From Helicobacter pametensis ATCC 51478 (GTDB lineage: Bacteria > Campylobacterota > Campylobacteria > Campylobacterales > Helicobacteraceae), in the NCBI RefSeq assembly GCF_000518225.1, contig NZ_JADE01000007.1:107703-171702 (forward strand): DNA of 64,000 bases, given 5' to 3'. Below are positions 15,658 through 24,889 of the stretch, in pieces. Made by a program: the position numbers and the translations under genes. The stretch's first letter is position 1, and each line of letters begins with the position of its first letter. The notes below the pieces were generated by a model. That model did no database searches, was not told the DNA's origin, and was given only the letters and a program-made list of their open reading frames with translations.

Positions 15658-16728
15658 ATGGATAGCAACAAAATTGTGCAAAGCTTTTGGTATAGCAAGG
15701 ATGAAGGATGTAATTATTTGAGTTCTATTGAGCTTTTGTGTATCGCCTCATATCTTGCCCATGGGCATGAATTTCATTTATACACTTATACTCCCAATGA
15801 TGCTTCGATGCACTTCTTGCAAGAACAACTAAAGGAATGCAAAAATTATGAAAATTTTGTTTTGAAAAATGCTTGTGAAATCTTGCCTAAAAGCGAAATT
15901 TTTTTTGATGATCGAGGGAGTGTGGGGATCGCTGCTTTTAGTGATTATTTTAGATTTCAACTGCTTTATCAGAAGGGTGGATGGTGGGTGGATATGGATA
16001 CTATCTGTTTGCGTCCATTGGATTTTGAGAATCCCTATGTTTTTGCAACTGAACGCAAGGGAGAGGGTATTGAGGATGGAGCAGCAACATGTATGATCAA
16101 AGCCCCTAAGGAGTCTGAATTTTTGGCAATTTTGCTTAAAAAGGCACAGACTATTCTTCAAAAAGAATTTGGAACAGTTTTTAAGCTTAAACAATTTTCG
16201 ACAAATACCATGATTGGAATTTTGCTTAATCGCTTGATAAAAAAGATTCCAAATTATATTGCGAGATTAATTAGAGAAGATGAGTATTATCCAAGGCGTG
16301 TGCATTGGGGTGTCATCGGACCAGCTTTTTTGGAGGAAATGCTTCAGGAGCATTCTCAGTATAAGCGCTATCTATCTCCCCCAAGTCATTTTTGCGAGAT
16401 TAATTATTATGAAGCTAAAGATTTTATTGAGAAGTTAGATTTTCCTCAAGGAAAAGAAATGTATGTTATGCATGTGTGGAATGCAATGTGGGAGGCTCAT
16501 CGTCTGCCCAAAGATGTGCGTTATGCCAAAGATAGCTTGATTGAACAATTGCGTCAACAATATGTTCCTCGTAGTATTTTGGAGCAACTTCCCTCATTTG
16601 AAGAAATATTCTCTCTCAGTCCCCCCCCCCCAGAGAATGGAAGCTTAGCTCTTGAGCAAGATTCCCTCCCGCTTAGACTAGCAAGGAGAATCTATCGTAC
16701 GATCAAAAAGTTTTTAATGCATATGTGA
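15658..16728 (+). CDS. DXD sugar transferase with in-frame C11 tract (phase variable)
   Basis: A 356-residue glycosyltransferase of the DXD sugar-binding (GT32/capsular polysaccharide synthesis) type. The nucleotide-sugar site is [12 protein letters not shown] (D112-x-D114), with upstream [15 protein letters not shown]. An AAGGAA site precedes the ATG, and the gene follows lptG by 10 nt, so a role in LPS or glycan decoration is likely. Codons 322-325 lie in eleven consecutive C residues at 16621-16631. With one C fewer the protein stops after 329 residues, with one more after 332. Both forms lose the basic C-terminal helix [14 protein letters not shown]. The catalytic domain is complete in all three states. 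Confidence 0.9.
   Translation: MDSNKIVQSFWYSKDEGCNYLSSIELLCIASYLAHGHEFHLYTYTPNDASMHFLQEQLKECKNYENFVLKNACEILPKSEIFFDDRGSVGIAAFSDYFRFQLLYQKGGWWVDMDTICLRPLDFENPYVFATERKGEGIEDGAATCMIKAPKESEFLAILLKKAQTILQKEFGTVFKLKQFSTNTMIGILLNRLIKKIPNYIARLIREDEYYPRRVHWGVIGPAFLEEMLQEHSQYKRYLSPPSHFCEINYYEAKDFIEKLDFPQGKEMYVMHVWNAMWEAHRLPKDVRYAKDSLIEQLRQQYVPRSILEQLPSFEEIFSLSPPPPENGSLALEQDSLPLRLARRIYRTIKKFLMHM
16621..16631 (+). repeat. C11 homopolymer inside sugar transferase gene
   Basis: Eleven C residues encode most of PPPP in [10 protein letters not shown]. The present length keeps the long frame open. Slipped-strand mispairing at such runs is the standard phase-variation mechanism in Helicobacter and Campylobacter surface-glycan genes. 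Confidence 0.95.
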
Positions 16729-17814
16729 ATGATTCTTGGTGGGTTGGATAGCAGTATTATCTACCCCGCCTTGTTGAGCGACTTTATCAAGGAATGCAAG
16801 AAGCTTCTGTGCACTTTGAAGATATTCTTGAGCACTTTTGCTTGTGGGATCAAAAAAAGTAATAGGTTTGCCTTGATCTCCTCCTTCACGCACTTTTGGT
16901 TCTAGAGGGATTTGAGCTAGAACTTGTGTTTGATATTCATCTGCAAGTGCTTGGGTTGTACCCTTGCCAAAGATATCATATTCTTCGCCACATCCAGGAC
17001 AGATGAAGCCACTCATATTTTCAATGATTCCTGCAACTGGGATATGAAGTTTTTTGAACATATCCAAACTTCTCGCACTATCATCAAGACTCACACTTTG
17101 CGGAGTGCTTACTGTGATGCCTGCACTGACTGGGACACTTTGAGCAAGTGTGAGCTGTGCATCTCCTGTCCCTGGAGGCATATCAATGACAAGGATATCT
17201 AGCTCGCTCCAAAGCACATCTGTGAGAAGCTGCTCGATGGCACGCATGATCATTGGACCTCTCCAGATCAAGCTTTGCCCCTCTTCATAAAGCACACCCA
17301 TGCTAATCATCTCAACTCCAAATGCTTTGAGAGGATAAAGCTTTTTGACCCGATCATCGACTTGGGGTTTGTTTTGATTTAGACCCAGCATTCTTGGAAT
17401 ATTTGGACCATAAATATCTGCATCAAGGAGTCCTACTTTTTTGCCACTTTGAGCGAGGGCGATAGCTAGATTGACGCTTGTTGTTGATTTGCCCACCCCA
17501 CCTTTTCCTGAGCTAATCATGACAAAATGCTTGATTTGAGGTGCGATATTTTTCTTGGTAGGTTTTTGTTCTTGGATTTGAGGTGTTTTGATTTGGATTT
17601 GGATATTTTCACATCCTATTTGTTCCAAAGCTTTCAGAGATTCATCATAAATTTGCTTAGATACATCTTGAGAGCTGGATGGAACCTCAATCAGAATCGT
17701 TGGACTCTTTCCTTCAAGCAAAACACTTTTGACGAAATTAAAGCTTACGATGTCTTTGTCGAAATTTGGGTATTTGATCGCTTTGAGAGCTTCTAGTATG
17801 CTTTCTTTTGTCAT
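16714..17814 (-). CDS. mrp: Iron-sulfur cluster carrier Mrp/ApbC
   Basis: A 366-residue P-loop ATPase that assembles and delivers Fe-S clusters in the cytoplasm. An N-terminal MIP18/FeS-assembly domain (about 1-80) precedes the deviant Walker [46 protein letters not shown] and the cluster-binding CPGC pair follow. The tail ends in a His-rich NHSHMH. AAGGAG precedes the ATG. The 3' end overlaps that of the sugar transferase by 15 bp on the opposite strand. The homologue is HP0207. Confidence 0.95.
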   Translation of the reverse strand: MTKESILEALKAIKYPNFDKDIVSFNFVKSVLLEGKSPTILIEVPSSSQDVSKQIYDESLKALEQIGCENIQIQIKTPQIQEQKPTKKNIAPQIKHFVMISSGKGGVGKSTTSVNLAIALAQSGKKVGLLDADIYGPNIPRMLGLNQNKPQVDDRVKKLYPLKAFGVEMISMGVLYEEGQSLIWRGPMIMRAIEQLLTDVLWSELDILVIDMPPGTGDAQLTLAQSVPVSAGITVSTPQSVSLDDSARSLDMFKKLHIPVAGIIENMSGFICPGCGEEYDIFGKGTTQALADEYQTQVLAQIPLEPKVREGGDQGKPITFFDPTSKSAQEYLQSAQKLLAFLDKVAQQGGVDNTAIQPTKNHSHMH

Positions 17815-17884
17815 CTATTTCTCCTTATGAATATTGAAATGGTTTTGCATATCCAATCGCTTGAGATTTATCTTGATAATTTTG

Positions 17885-17890
17885 TAGAAT
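17885..17890 (+). promoter_or_regulatory. Putative -10 box for ispDF operon
   Basis: TAGAAT 31 nt before the ispDF ATG, in an AT-rich gap between divergent mrp and ispDF. Confidence 0.45.
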
Positions 17891-17921
17891 TTACTCAATA
17901 TTTTTCGCTCGGATAACAAGA

Positions 17922-19076
17922 ATGGACTATATAGCACAATTTAAAAAAGAAGTTACTTTAATTCTATTGAGTGCCGGTGATTCTGTGCGTTTTTCTCAAG
18001 ACAAACTCCCCAAAAAGCAATGGCTTCGGATCGGGAATCTGCCTCTGTGGCGGTATCTTGTCGATGTGTTTAGGGGATTTGGATTTGATCAGATTTTTGT
18101 GATGGTTTCAAGAGATGAGTATTTTTATGCTCAAAATTTTTATGAAAATGTCTTTGAGGGGGGGCAAAGTAGGACACAATCTATCCTCAATGCCCTCAAA
18201 CTTGTGCAAACAGAATATGTGATGTTTCATGATGTTGCGCGTTTTCATCCCCAAAATGATGTGATTCAAGCTTTGCTTGAGAAGGGATATAGGCATCGTG
18301 ATTTGGCATGTATTGCTCCAAGGATGAGAGTTGCTGATACACTTTATTGTGAGGATGGTTCATATCCCAAAAGGGAAGATTATTGGATGATTCAGACTCC
18401 TCAACTCTCCAAAGCATCTTTGTTGCATCAAGCAATGAGTAGGGGAGAGTTTAGTGATGAGAGCAGTGCAATGAGTGCTTTTGGGAAGTCTGTGGCATAT
18501 GTGGAGGGATCATCACTTTTGCATAAGCTCACTTATTCTTCAGATTTATTTTTTGTTGCTCAGACCTTGCCCTTAGCCTCTGATGAGACATTTGTAGGTG
18601 GAGGTGTGGATATCCATGGATTTGAAGAGGGGAAGCAGATGGTGCTTTGTGGTGTTGAGATTGAGGATCCTAGGGGGTTTGAAGCTCATAGTGATGGAGA
18701 TGTAGGGATTCACTCTGTGATTGATGCTTGTTTGGGGGCAATTGGGGGAGGTGATATTGGTGAGTGGTTTCCAGATCATGATATGCAATATCATCAAGCT
18801 GATTCTAAGATCCTGCTTCAAAAGATTGGAAAATTTATCAATGATGTGGGCTATGAGGTGATCAATCTAGACTTAACAATCCTTGCCCAATCTCCCAAGA
18901 TTTCTCCCTACAAGCAGCAAATGCGCGAAAAGCTAGCATCACTTTTAAAGATTGCTCTCCATCAAGTCAATATCAAGGCGACCACAGGCGAGGGGATTGG
19001 TTTTGTGGGGAGAGAAGAGGGAGTGTGTGTGCTTAGCCATGTTAGCTTGCGTTTTAAGAGGTGGAATGAAAAATGA
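17922..19076 (+). CDS. ispDF: Bifunctional IspD/IspF, MEP isoprenoid pathway
   Basis: A fusion enzyme carrying two non-consecutive MEP steps: 2-C-methylerythritol 4-phosphate cytidylyltransferase (IspD, about residues 1-220) and 2-C-methylerythritol 2,4-cyclodiphosphate synthase (IspF, about 225-384). IspD motifs are ILLSAGDSVRF, the lysine KLPKKQW, and HDVARFHP. IspF motifs are the zinc ligands VDIHGFEEG and HSDGDVGIHSVIDACLGA, plus NIKATTGEGIGFVGREEG. The same fusion occurs in H. pylori (HP1020) and Campylobacter. A G7 run at 18158-18164 lies in the IspD part. The stop overlaps the next start by 4 bp. Confidence 0.97.
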   Translation: MDYIAQFKKEVTLILLSAGDSVRFSQDKLPKKQWLRIGNLPLWRYLVDVFRGFGFDQIFVMVSRDEYFYAQNFYENVFEGGQSRTQSILNALKLVQTEYVMFHDVARFHPQNDVIQALLEKGYRHRDLACIAPRMRVADTLYCEDGSYPKREDYWMIQTPQLSKASLLHQAMSRGEFSDESSAMSAFGKSVAYVEGSSLLHKLTYSSDLFFVAQTLPLASDETFVGGGVDIHGFEEGKQMVLCGVEIEDPRGFEAHSDGDVGIHSVIDACLGAIGGGDIGEWFPDHDMQYHQADSKILLQKIGKFINDVGYEVINLDLTILAQSPKISPYKQQMREKLASLLKIALHQVNIKATTGEGIGFVGREEGVCVLSHVSLRFKRWNEK

Positions 19077-19975
19077 ATGTGTTAATCGTAGAAAATGAAA
19101 TTTATCTAGCTCAAAGCATCGCGACCAAATTAGAATCTCTTGGTTATCCCTGTCAAATCGTCTCAACAATTCATGAAGCGATGCAAAAACCCAAAAGCGA
19201 TGTCGTGCTTCTATCTGCCAATGCTGGGGGCTCATTGTGTGAGATGTTTATCCGCCAAAATCCGCAAGCTATCGTGATTATGATGATTGCCTATGTGAGT
19301 GAAGATACTGTGACCAAACCCATCAAGGCAGGCGCGAAAGACTACATTATGAAGCCATTTATGCTTGATGAGTTGCTGCGCAAAATCGAACATCAGCTTG
19401 AATGCCAACGCCTCAAAAAACAAATTGTCTTTTATGAGGAGTATTTTTCATTCTTAGAAAGCGAGGTACAAGTCCTCTCATCAGCACGATATTATCCTCC
19501 CTTTGTGATTCGTTGCAATGCTCAAAAAATTGCTGATGTTTATGCCATCAAAATTGCCAAAGAAAAGAAGATGACCTTGAAGTTTGCAACACTCAAGCTT
19601 TATGATTGGCGTGATGTTTTGGAGAGAGCGAGTAGGGATACTGTGATGTATGTGACGCATCTTGAGAGTTTGCGAAAGGCAGATTTTAGAGATTTTTTAC
19701 ATGAAATGAGTGACAAAAATATCATCGCCTCCGTTGTTGCTTCTGATCAGATTGATTTTCCACAGGTGGTGGATGTAGTGTGTCAGTCAGGCTCTTTGGA
19801 TTTTGAGGGAAATATCCTGTCTGTGCGAGAATATGAAAAGTGCATTATCCAAAAATTTGAAAATCACTACTCAGATGTAGAGCTTGCCAAGAAAATGGGA
19901 ATCAGTCGCAAGAACTTATGGGAGAAGAGAAAGAGATATGGACTTGAGAAGCGAAAAGAAACAGATCTACATTGA
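19073..19975 (+). CDS. Atypical orphan response regulator, HP1021-like
   Basis: A 300-residue DNA-binding regulator homologous to HP1021, which binds oriC and controls many redox-related genes in H. pylori. The receiver domain (1-120) keeps the fold and the KPF lysine motif, but the phosphorylatable Asp is replaced by Ser48 (VVLLSANAGG) and the acid pocket reads VENE. Phosphorylation is therefore unlikely. A degenerate middle region (about 130-250) and a Fis-like helix-turn-helix (VELAKKMGISRKNLWEKRKRYGL) follow. Cysteines at about residues 27 and 57 and further on fit a redox switch. It overlaps ispDF by 4 bp, as in HP1020-HP1021. Confidence 0.92.
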   Translation: MNVLIVENEIYLAQSIATKLESLGYPCQIVSTIHEAMQKPKSDVVLLSANAGGSLCEMFIRQNPQAIVIMMIAYVSEDTVTKPIKAGAKDYIMKPFMLDELLRKIEHQLECQRLKKQIVFYEEYFSFLESEVQVLSSARYYPPFVIRCNAQKIADVYAIKIAKEKKMTLKFATLKLYDWRDVLERASRDTVMYVTHLESLRKADFRDFLHEMSDKNIIASVVASDQIDFPQVVDVVCQSGSLDFEGNILSVREYEKCIIQKFENHYSDVELAKKMGISRKNLWEKRKRYGLEKRKETDLH

Positions 19976-21113
19976 TAAAGAAGCCTTAGCGGTTTTGGAG
20001 ATGTTGCAGGAGGGAATCCTCTCTCCTGTATTGTCTCTTATGGATAAAGATCAGGGTGAGGAGGTGATGAAAAGTGGGATGTTTGAGGGAGTCTCCTTTC
20101 CTTCACCTTTGATTTTTTCACCAAATGGCAAAAAGAATCTTGAAGTAATCACTCATCTTCAAAAGGGAGAGGAAGTTCAGCTGTGCCTTGGGTCAAAAAG
20201 GGTGGGAAGACTTTGGGTGGAGAATATTTTCAAAATCGATAGAGAGGAGCGTATCAGGAGGATTGTTGGTGGGGATCTTGGGCATCAAGATTGCGCTAGA
20301 GTATCTCAGCGAGTGGGGGAGTATGGGATTAGCGGATCTTTTAGTGTAGAGGGTAGTGGAATCATTCCACAAAACAAAAGGCGTATTTTGGAGAAAATCA
20401 AAGAACTTGATGCCAAGAGAGTTTGTGGAGTGATGCTCAATGTCAATCCAATCCACATGGTACATGAGAAGATTTTGCAAGAAGCACTTTTGAAGCATGA
20501 TTTGCTTGTGGTGTTTGTTCCTCATCATAATGAGTGGTTTTTGCCATTTTCATTGCGCTTCAAAAGCCTTGAATATGTCATCAATCATTTTTTGCCCTCC
20601 CATAAGATTGTGATTGCTCCCCTTGAATATACATACTTGCTCTCAGGCTCTAATCGTATGATTTTAAATGCTTTAATTTGCAAAAACTATGGATGCACTG
20701 ATTTTATTGCAAGTCTTGGAAGTTCGGATTTGAGTACATTTGTAGAAGGAGATCGCACATGCACGATCATTGATAGCATCCAAGGAGTTGATCTCTCAAT
20801 CCAATTGATGAGTGAATATGTGTATTGCAAGATGTGCAACACTATCAAAAGCACAAAAATTTGCCCACATGGCAAGCATCAGCATATCTCTTATGACTCC
20901 AAAAATTTTTTTGAGATGCTTAAGCTTGGCTTGATGCCACCAGAGATATTTATGCGCAAGGAAGTTTCTGCAATGATACTTACTTATCTTTTCCCCAATC
21001 AAGCAAGACGCCTCAATAAACTTTACTCAGATTTGATTACTCATGAGGGTATTGTGCATGATGAAGAAGAAAATTTTTATGAAGCACTCTCAAGGCTCTA
21101 TCATGTCAAATAA
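19938..21113 (+). CDS. ATP-sulfurylase-like protein with degenerate active site
   Basis: A 391-residue protein with the domain order of ATP sulfurylase: a PUA-like N-terminal domain (ILSPVLSLMDKDQGEEVM, FPSPLIF), then the catalytic Rossmann domain with NVNPIHMVH (about 168-176), SGSNRMILNALICKNYGCTDFI, and a zinc-knuckle-like CKMC...CPHGKH. The QxRN sequence is NVN here. The second signature, GRDHAG in real enzymes, is SLGSSD (about 259-264). Sulfate activation is therefore doubtful; another nucleotidyl transfer is possible. The start at 19938 gives a 38 bp overlap with the regulator gene and has GAGAAAGAGA upstream. Confidence 0.8.
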   Translation: MDLRSEKKQIYIDKEALAVLEMLQEGILSPVLSLMDKDQGEEVMKSGMFEGVSFPSPLIFSPNGKKNLEVITHLQKGEEVQLCLGSKRVGRLWVENIFKIDREERIRRIVGGDLGHQDCARVSQRVGEYGISGSFSVEGSGIIPQNKRRILEKIKELDAKRVCGVMLNVNPIHMVHEKILQEALLKHDLLVVFVPHHNEWFLPFSLRFKSLEYVINHFLPSHKIVIAPLEYTYLLSGSNRMILNALICKNYGCTDFIASLGSSDLSTFVEGDRTCTIIDSIQGVDLSIQLMSEYVYCKMCNTIKSTKICPHGKHQHISYDSKNFFEMLKLGLMPPEIFMRKEVSAMILTYLFPNQARRLNKLYSDLITHEGIVHDEEENFYEALSRLYHVK

Positions 21114-21570
21114 ATTGCGTTTATGCTTTCTGACGCTCTTTTTTAGTGGAAAAAGTCCGAAGGCTTCTGGGACCGTGGGGAGTTTTGTGGCTTTGTTATT
21201 GGCATTGCCTATTCTGTATTTTTCCAACAATACTTTGTTTTTGTGTGCGATTTTGATTGGAGCTATTGCGATTAAGCAGATTGATATATTTGAGGCAAAT
21301 GGAGGAGAGCACGATGATAAAAGTATCGTGATTGATGAGCTTGTGGGGCTATGGATTGCACTCTCATTTGTTCCTTTCTCTTGGGTGGGTATCATTGCTG
21401 CTTTTGTGTTTTTTCGGATTTTTGATATTTGGAAACCTTCCTTAGTGGGATATTTTGATTCTAAAGTTCAAGGAGGATGGGGCGTTGTTGGAGATGATGC
21501 GATTGCTGGGATCTTGGCTGGATTATTGAGTGCTGGACTTGTGAGGTTTTCTGGGATTATTTGGGGCTAA
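21103..21570 (+). CDS. pgpA: Phosphatidylglycerophosphatase A
   Basis: A 155-residue membrane phosphatase that makes phosphatidylglycerol from PGP. Family motifs are SGKSPKASGTVGSF, the metal-binding DDKSIVIDELVGLWIAL, FRIFDIWKP, and WGVVGDDAIAGILAGL. The ATG at 21103 lies inside the last codons of the upstream gene (11 bp overlap), so translation is coupled. The frame extends to 21043, but the added residues do not belong to the family. A C10-T9 run and a hairpin follow the stop. Confidence 0.93.
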   Translation: MSNKLRLCFLTLFFSGKSPKASGTVGSFVALLLALPILYFSNNTLFLCAILIGAIAIKQIDIFEANGGEHDDKSIVIDELVGLWIALSFVPFSWVGIIAAFVFFRIFDIWKPSLVGYFDSKVQGGWGVVGDDAIAGILAGLLSAGLVRFSGIIWG

Positions 21571-21608
21571 TCCCCCCCCCCTTTTTTTTTGCGAGGATGG
21601 GGGGTTAG
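21567..21608. terminator. Bidirectional terminator built on a C10 tract
   Basis: CTAA-T-C10-T9 is followed by GGGGGGTTAG, so six C:G pairs plus a TTAG/CTAA extension can form a hairpin between the convergent stops of pgpA (21570) and htrA (21610). The poly-C tract itself is one stem arm. Confidence 0.6.
21572..21581. repeat. C10 tract followed by T9 between pgpA and htrA
   Basis: Ten C then nine T residues start 2 nt after the pgpA stop. The tract is non-coding. It is likely to vary in length between cells, with effect, if any, on termination. Confidence 0.9.
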
Positions 21609-21609
21609 G

Positions 21610-23034
21610 TTATTTGACGACGATTGTTTTGATTCCATTTTGGCTATAGACAAGGACGCGTTTGGTTTTTCCTCTAAATTGCTGAAGGGCTTTTTTGTAG
21701 CTTGCTAGATTTTTGATTGTGATGTTTTCAATCTGTCCGATGATATCTCCTGCCCTTAGTCCTGATTCATAGGCTTTGCTATCTTCATCGATTCGTGTGA
21801 CAAGCACCCCATCGATATCTCTTGGGATTTGATTGCGTTGTCGCATTTGAGGAGAAATTTCTTGCACACTGACACCTTCCAATCCTTGAGCTCCATTTAC
21901 ACCTTTCTTGCTGCCTTGCATACTTCCCTTAGTGTCTTTACTCTCAGCAAGAGTGAGGGTGATGGTTTTTTCTTGCTTATCGCGCATATAAGTGAGTGTG
22001 ATTTTTTCATTGGGAGGCATTGTGCCGATAAGATTCCTGAGTTCTGCGGAATTTTTGATTGGTTTTCCATTGATCTTTGTGATGAGATCCCAGACCATCA
22101 ATCCTGCTTTTTTGGCAGGTGAATCTGCTTCTAGACTAATGATCACAGCTCCTTCGTTGTTGCCATATGTATCTCTCAAATCAGAACTAATGTCTTGAAT
22201 CCCAACGCCAAGATAACCGCGTCTAATCGCACCTTGCTCGATTAATTGCTTAGCGATGCGTTTGACCATATCTGAAGGAATGGCAAATCCGATCCCCTGA
22301 TTGCCCCCACTTTTGGAAATGATTGCTGTATTGATTCCAATCAAGGCACCACGACTGTCTACAAGCGCCCCTCCAGAGTTTCCAGGATTGATGGAAGCAT
22401 CAGTTTGGATGAAATTTTCATAATCATTGATTCCGATCCCGCTTTTGTTGAGAGCTGAGACAATCCCTTGAGTGATCGTTTCTCCAACACCAAATGGATT
22501 TCCAATAGCAAAGACAAGATCTCCGATCTTGACCAAAGAGCTATCAGCAAATTTGATGAATGGGAGATTAGTCTGCTCAATTTTAATGACTGCAAGATCA
22601 GTTCTAGCATCAGTTCCTATGACCTTGGCTTGATATTCTTTGTTGTTTCCAGGGAGAGAGACCATCACCTTGTCAGCTCCGTCGATGACATGATTATTGG
22701 TGATGATATAGCCATCACTTGAAATGATGACTCCACTCCCTAGAGATCTCTCAATTTTTTCTCTAGGAATTTGGTTGTAGAGATCTCCAAAGAATTGCTG
22801 AAAGAATGGATCGTTGAACATCGGGTGCATGCCCATTTGATTTTTGATTTTTTTTTGAGTTGAGATATTGACTACGACCTTAGAGGCTTCTTCGATGGAA
22901 GAATTAAATGAGTAGATCTTATTTTGACCGATATCAGGTGCGACGCGCTCTTGAATTTTTGGCATCTCCTGAACATCAAAGCCAAACAACAAACTCATGC
23001 TTAGTGCAGCAGATACTAGTATTTTTCTATTCAT
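21610..23034 (-). CDS. htrA: Periplasmic serine protease/chaperone HtrA (DegP/DegQ)
   Basis: A 474-residue secreted protease. In H. pylori, HtrA is also exported and cleaves E-cadherin. The signal peptide is NRKILVSAALSMSLLFG. The trypsin-like domain has the full triad: His in TNNHVIDGADK, Asp in DARTDLAVIKI, and Ser in NPGNSGGALVD. Two PDZ domains follow (about 280-365 and 385-474; RRGYLGVGIQDI, GVLVTRIDEDSKAYESGLRAGD). AAAGGAG precedes the ATG, and a TATTAT -10 element lies at 23081-23076. Neighbouring ispDF recalls HP1018/1019-HP1020. Confidence 0.96.
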   Translation of the reverse strand: MNRKILVSAALSMSLLFGFDVQEMPKIQERVAPDIGQNKIYSFNSSIEEASKVVVNISTQKKIKNQMGMHPMFNDPFFQQFFGDLYNQIPREKIERSLGSGVIISSDGYIITNNHVIDGADKVMVSLPGNNKEYQAKVIGTDARTDLAVIKIEQTNLPFIKFADSSLVKIGDLVFAIGNPFGVGETITQGIVSALNKSGIGINDYENFIQTDASINPGNSGGALVDSRGALIGINTAIISKSGGNQGIGFAIPSDMVKRIAKQLIEQGAIRRGYLGVGIQDISSDLRDTYGNNEGAVIISLEADSPAKKAGLMVWDLITKINGKPIKNSAELRNLIGTMPPNEKITLTYMRDKQEKTITLTLAESKDTKGSMQGSKKGVNGAQGLEGVSVQEISPQMRQRNQIPRDIDGVLVTRIDEDSKAYESGLRAGDIIGQIENITIKNLASYKKALQQFRGKTKRVLVYSQNGIKTIVVK

Positions 23035-23075
23035 AGTGAAAGCTCCTTTGATTTTGTTTTGACATAAGATTAGTC

Positions 23076-23081
23076 ATAATA
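23076..23081 (-). promoter_or_regulatory. Putative -10 box for htrA
   Basis: TATTAT on the minus strand, about 42 nt before the htrA ATG. Confidence 0.4.
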
Positions 23082-23126
23082 TGCAAATGTTTTGAGAATG
23101 AAAAACTAACCATACATAAACAAATT

Positions 23127-24110
23127 CTAGATAAGACCAACAAGTGTTTTGGCTTTTTTGTATGTCTGATCCGCGATAGATTGGGCTTTTTCTTTGCCTT
23201 GATTTAAAACCTCTAGTAGGTATTTTTCATCTGATCTAATTTTTGTATATTCTCTTTGAATTGGTTCAAGGGTTTCAACCACTACTTCAGTAATTCTTCT
23301 TTTAAGAAGTCCATATCCTTGATCTCTGAATTCTTCCTCGATCTCATCGCGTGTTTTTTTGCTAAAGATTTCATAGATGCAAAGAAGATTATAGACACCC
23401 TTGCGCTCAGGATCAAACACGATTGAGGTTTGAGAATCTGTTGTTGCTTTTTTGAATTTTTTCTCAATCTCTTCTGGTGAGTCAAGCAGAAAGATCGCAT
23501 GATTTTGAGCCTTGCTTGATTTGCTCATTTTGCTTGTGGGATCATCAAGTCCCATGATTCTGGCTCCAAGTTTGGTGATGAGGGGTTCTGGGATCTTGAA
23601 ACACTCTCCAAAATCACGATTAAATCTCTGTGCGACATTGCGTGCAAGTTCAAGATGCTGTTTTTGATCTTCTCCCACAGGCACAAGATCAGTTTGATAA
23701 AGCAAAATATCACTTGCCATCAATGCTGGATAATCAAACAATCCGACATTGATATTTTTGGGATTTTTTTGAGCCTTGTCTTTGAATTGTGTCATGCGCT
23801 CCATTTCGCCCATAGGGATATTGCAATTGAGGATCCAAGCAAGCGCAGGATGGGCATCAATCTCGCTTTGGATAAAGAGACTAGATTGAGCAGGATCAAT
23901 TCCGCAAGCAAGAAGGAGAGCAGCCATATCATAAGTATGCTGCTTGAGGATTTGGGGATCTTGCTTTGTTGTGATGGCATGTGAATTGACGACACAAAAG
24001 ATGTTTTCATAATGCTCTTGGAGTTCCACCCAATTTTTGATTGCACCAAGATAGTTCCCAATAGTGACTTTACCAGTGGGCTGGATGCCTGAAAACACTC
24101 TTTGTTTCAT
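23127..24110 (-). CDS. trpS: Tryptophanyl-tRNA synthetase
   Basis: A 327-residue class I synthetase charging tRNA-Trp. The HIGH-type motif is TIGN within [17 protein letters not shown], and the KMSKS loop is intact ([12 protein letters not shown]). The [13 protein letters not shown] segment is typical for tryptophan and ATP binding. It follows bioC by 11 nt on the minus strand; the bioC-trpS pair matches HP1254-HP1253. Confidence 0.97.
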   Translation of the reverse strand: MKQRVFSGIQPTGKVTIGNYLGAIKNWVELQEHYENIFCVVNSHAITTKQDPQILKQHTYDMAALLLACGIDPAQSSLFIQSEIDAHPALAWILNCNIPMGEMERMTQFKDKAQKNPKNINVGLFDYPALMASDILLYQTDLVPVGEDQKQHLELARNVAQRFNRDFGECFKIPEPLITKLGARIMGLDDPTSKMSKSSKAQNHAIFLLDSPEEIEKKFKKATTDSQTSIVFDPERKGVYNLLCIYEIFSKKTRDEIEEEFRDQGYGLLKRRITEVVVETLEPIQREYTKIRSDEKYLLEVLNQGKEKAQSIADQTYKKAKTLVGLI

Positions 24111-24121
24111 AAATGATTCCT

Positions 24122-24826
24122 TTATTTTTTTGATTTACCGACAAAAAGAAGGCTTTGGTAGTTTAAATCTCCCTGATATTTTAGGATTTTTTTGGCTTGG
24201 TGATAACTCAAAACTCCTCCACCCATGATTCCCGTCCCTCTTAGATGCGCAATTAGACTTGGATTGTCTTGAAAGCTAAGTGTGATTTCTAGGGTTTTTA
24301 TCTCACCATCAAAGAAGTGTTCTAAAGATTTTAAAATCCTAGCAGGATCGGGGAGGGGTGATGTGGAATCTAAAAAGTGATGAAATGTTTTGAGTGTTTC
24401 TGAAGTCATGATGCTTAGAGCGATCTTGGAAGAATATTGTGCGATGAGATGGAGTGTATGCTCAAGATCTGGTGACCACTGCAATGCTGAGCTAGAGATA
24501 ATGAGATCTGCATACTTGATAAGCTTGAGCGTGGTGTCAAAGTCTGAGTTTAAAAGTGTGGTGTGATGTTGAACACTGGGATCTGGATCAAAGGAATCAA
24601 GCATAGCCTGAGAAAGATCGCACCCAATATATTCTTGAAATCCAATCTTGTGACTGTGTATTTGGCGCAAGACTTCACCACTTCCACATCCAAGATCCAA
24701 AATTGTCCCAAAATAAGTGCCCCACTCTTTTGCAGCTGCTGATACAAGAGATCGAGCGAAAAAAGTCTGAGCCTCGCAAAAAGATGAGTAAGACTTGGCA
24801 TGAGAATCGAAAGAAAAAAGACGCAA
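24122..24826 (-). CDS. bioC: Malonyl-ACP O-methyltransferase BioC (SAM methyltransferase)
   Basis: A 234-residue class I SAM-dependent methyltransferase that would start pimelate assembly for biotin. The SAM motif is [15 protein letters not shown], followed by CDLSQAML and the post-II region [14 protein letters not shown]. The N terminus FDSHAKSY is typical of BioC. The start appears to be TTG at 24826 with AGGG upstream, since no ATG lies nearby. Only the BioC role is inferred from synteny (HP1254). The methyltransferase fold itself is clear. Confidence 0.85.
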   Translation of the reverse strand: MRLFSFDSHAKSYSSFCEAQTFFARSLVSAAAKEWGTYFGTILDLGCGSGEVLRQIHSHKIGFQEYIGCDLSQAMLDSFDPDPSVQHHTTLLNSDFDTTLKLIKYADLIISSSALQWSPDLEHTLHLIAQYSSKIALSIMTSETLKTFHHFLDSTSPLPDPARILKSLEHFFDGEIKTLEITLSFQDNPSLIAHLRGTGIMGGGVLSYHQAKKILKYQGDLNYQSLLFVGKSKK

Positions 24827-24862
24827 ATTCGACCCTAATTTAAGTGAGATTTTATCGATTAT

Positions 24863-24868
24863 TATAAT
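24863..24868 (+). promoter_or_regulatory. Putative -10 box upstream of secG
   Basis: TATAAT in an AT-rich segment 55 nt before the secG start. A second candidate, TAGAAT at 24881-24886, is followed directly by a palindrome. Confidence 0.45.
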
Positions 24869-24889
24869 CTAAAGTTTTGGTAGAATCGC

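Noticed and set aside
18158..18164. G7 run in ispDF as a phase-variation site
   Set aside because: Short, encodes conserved Gly-Gly in an essential enzyme, so variation would be lethal.
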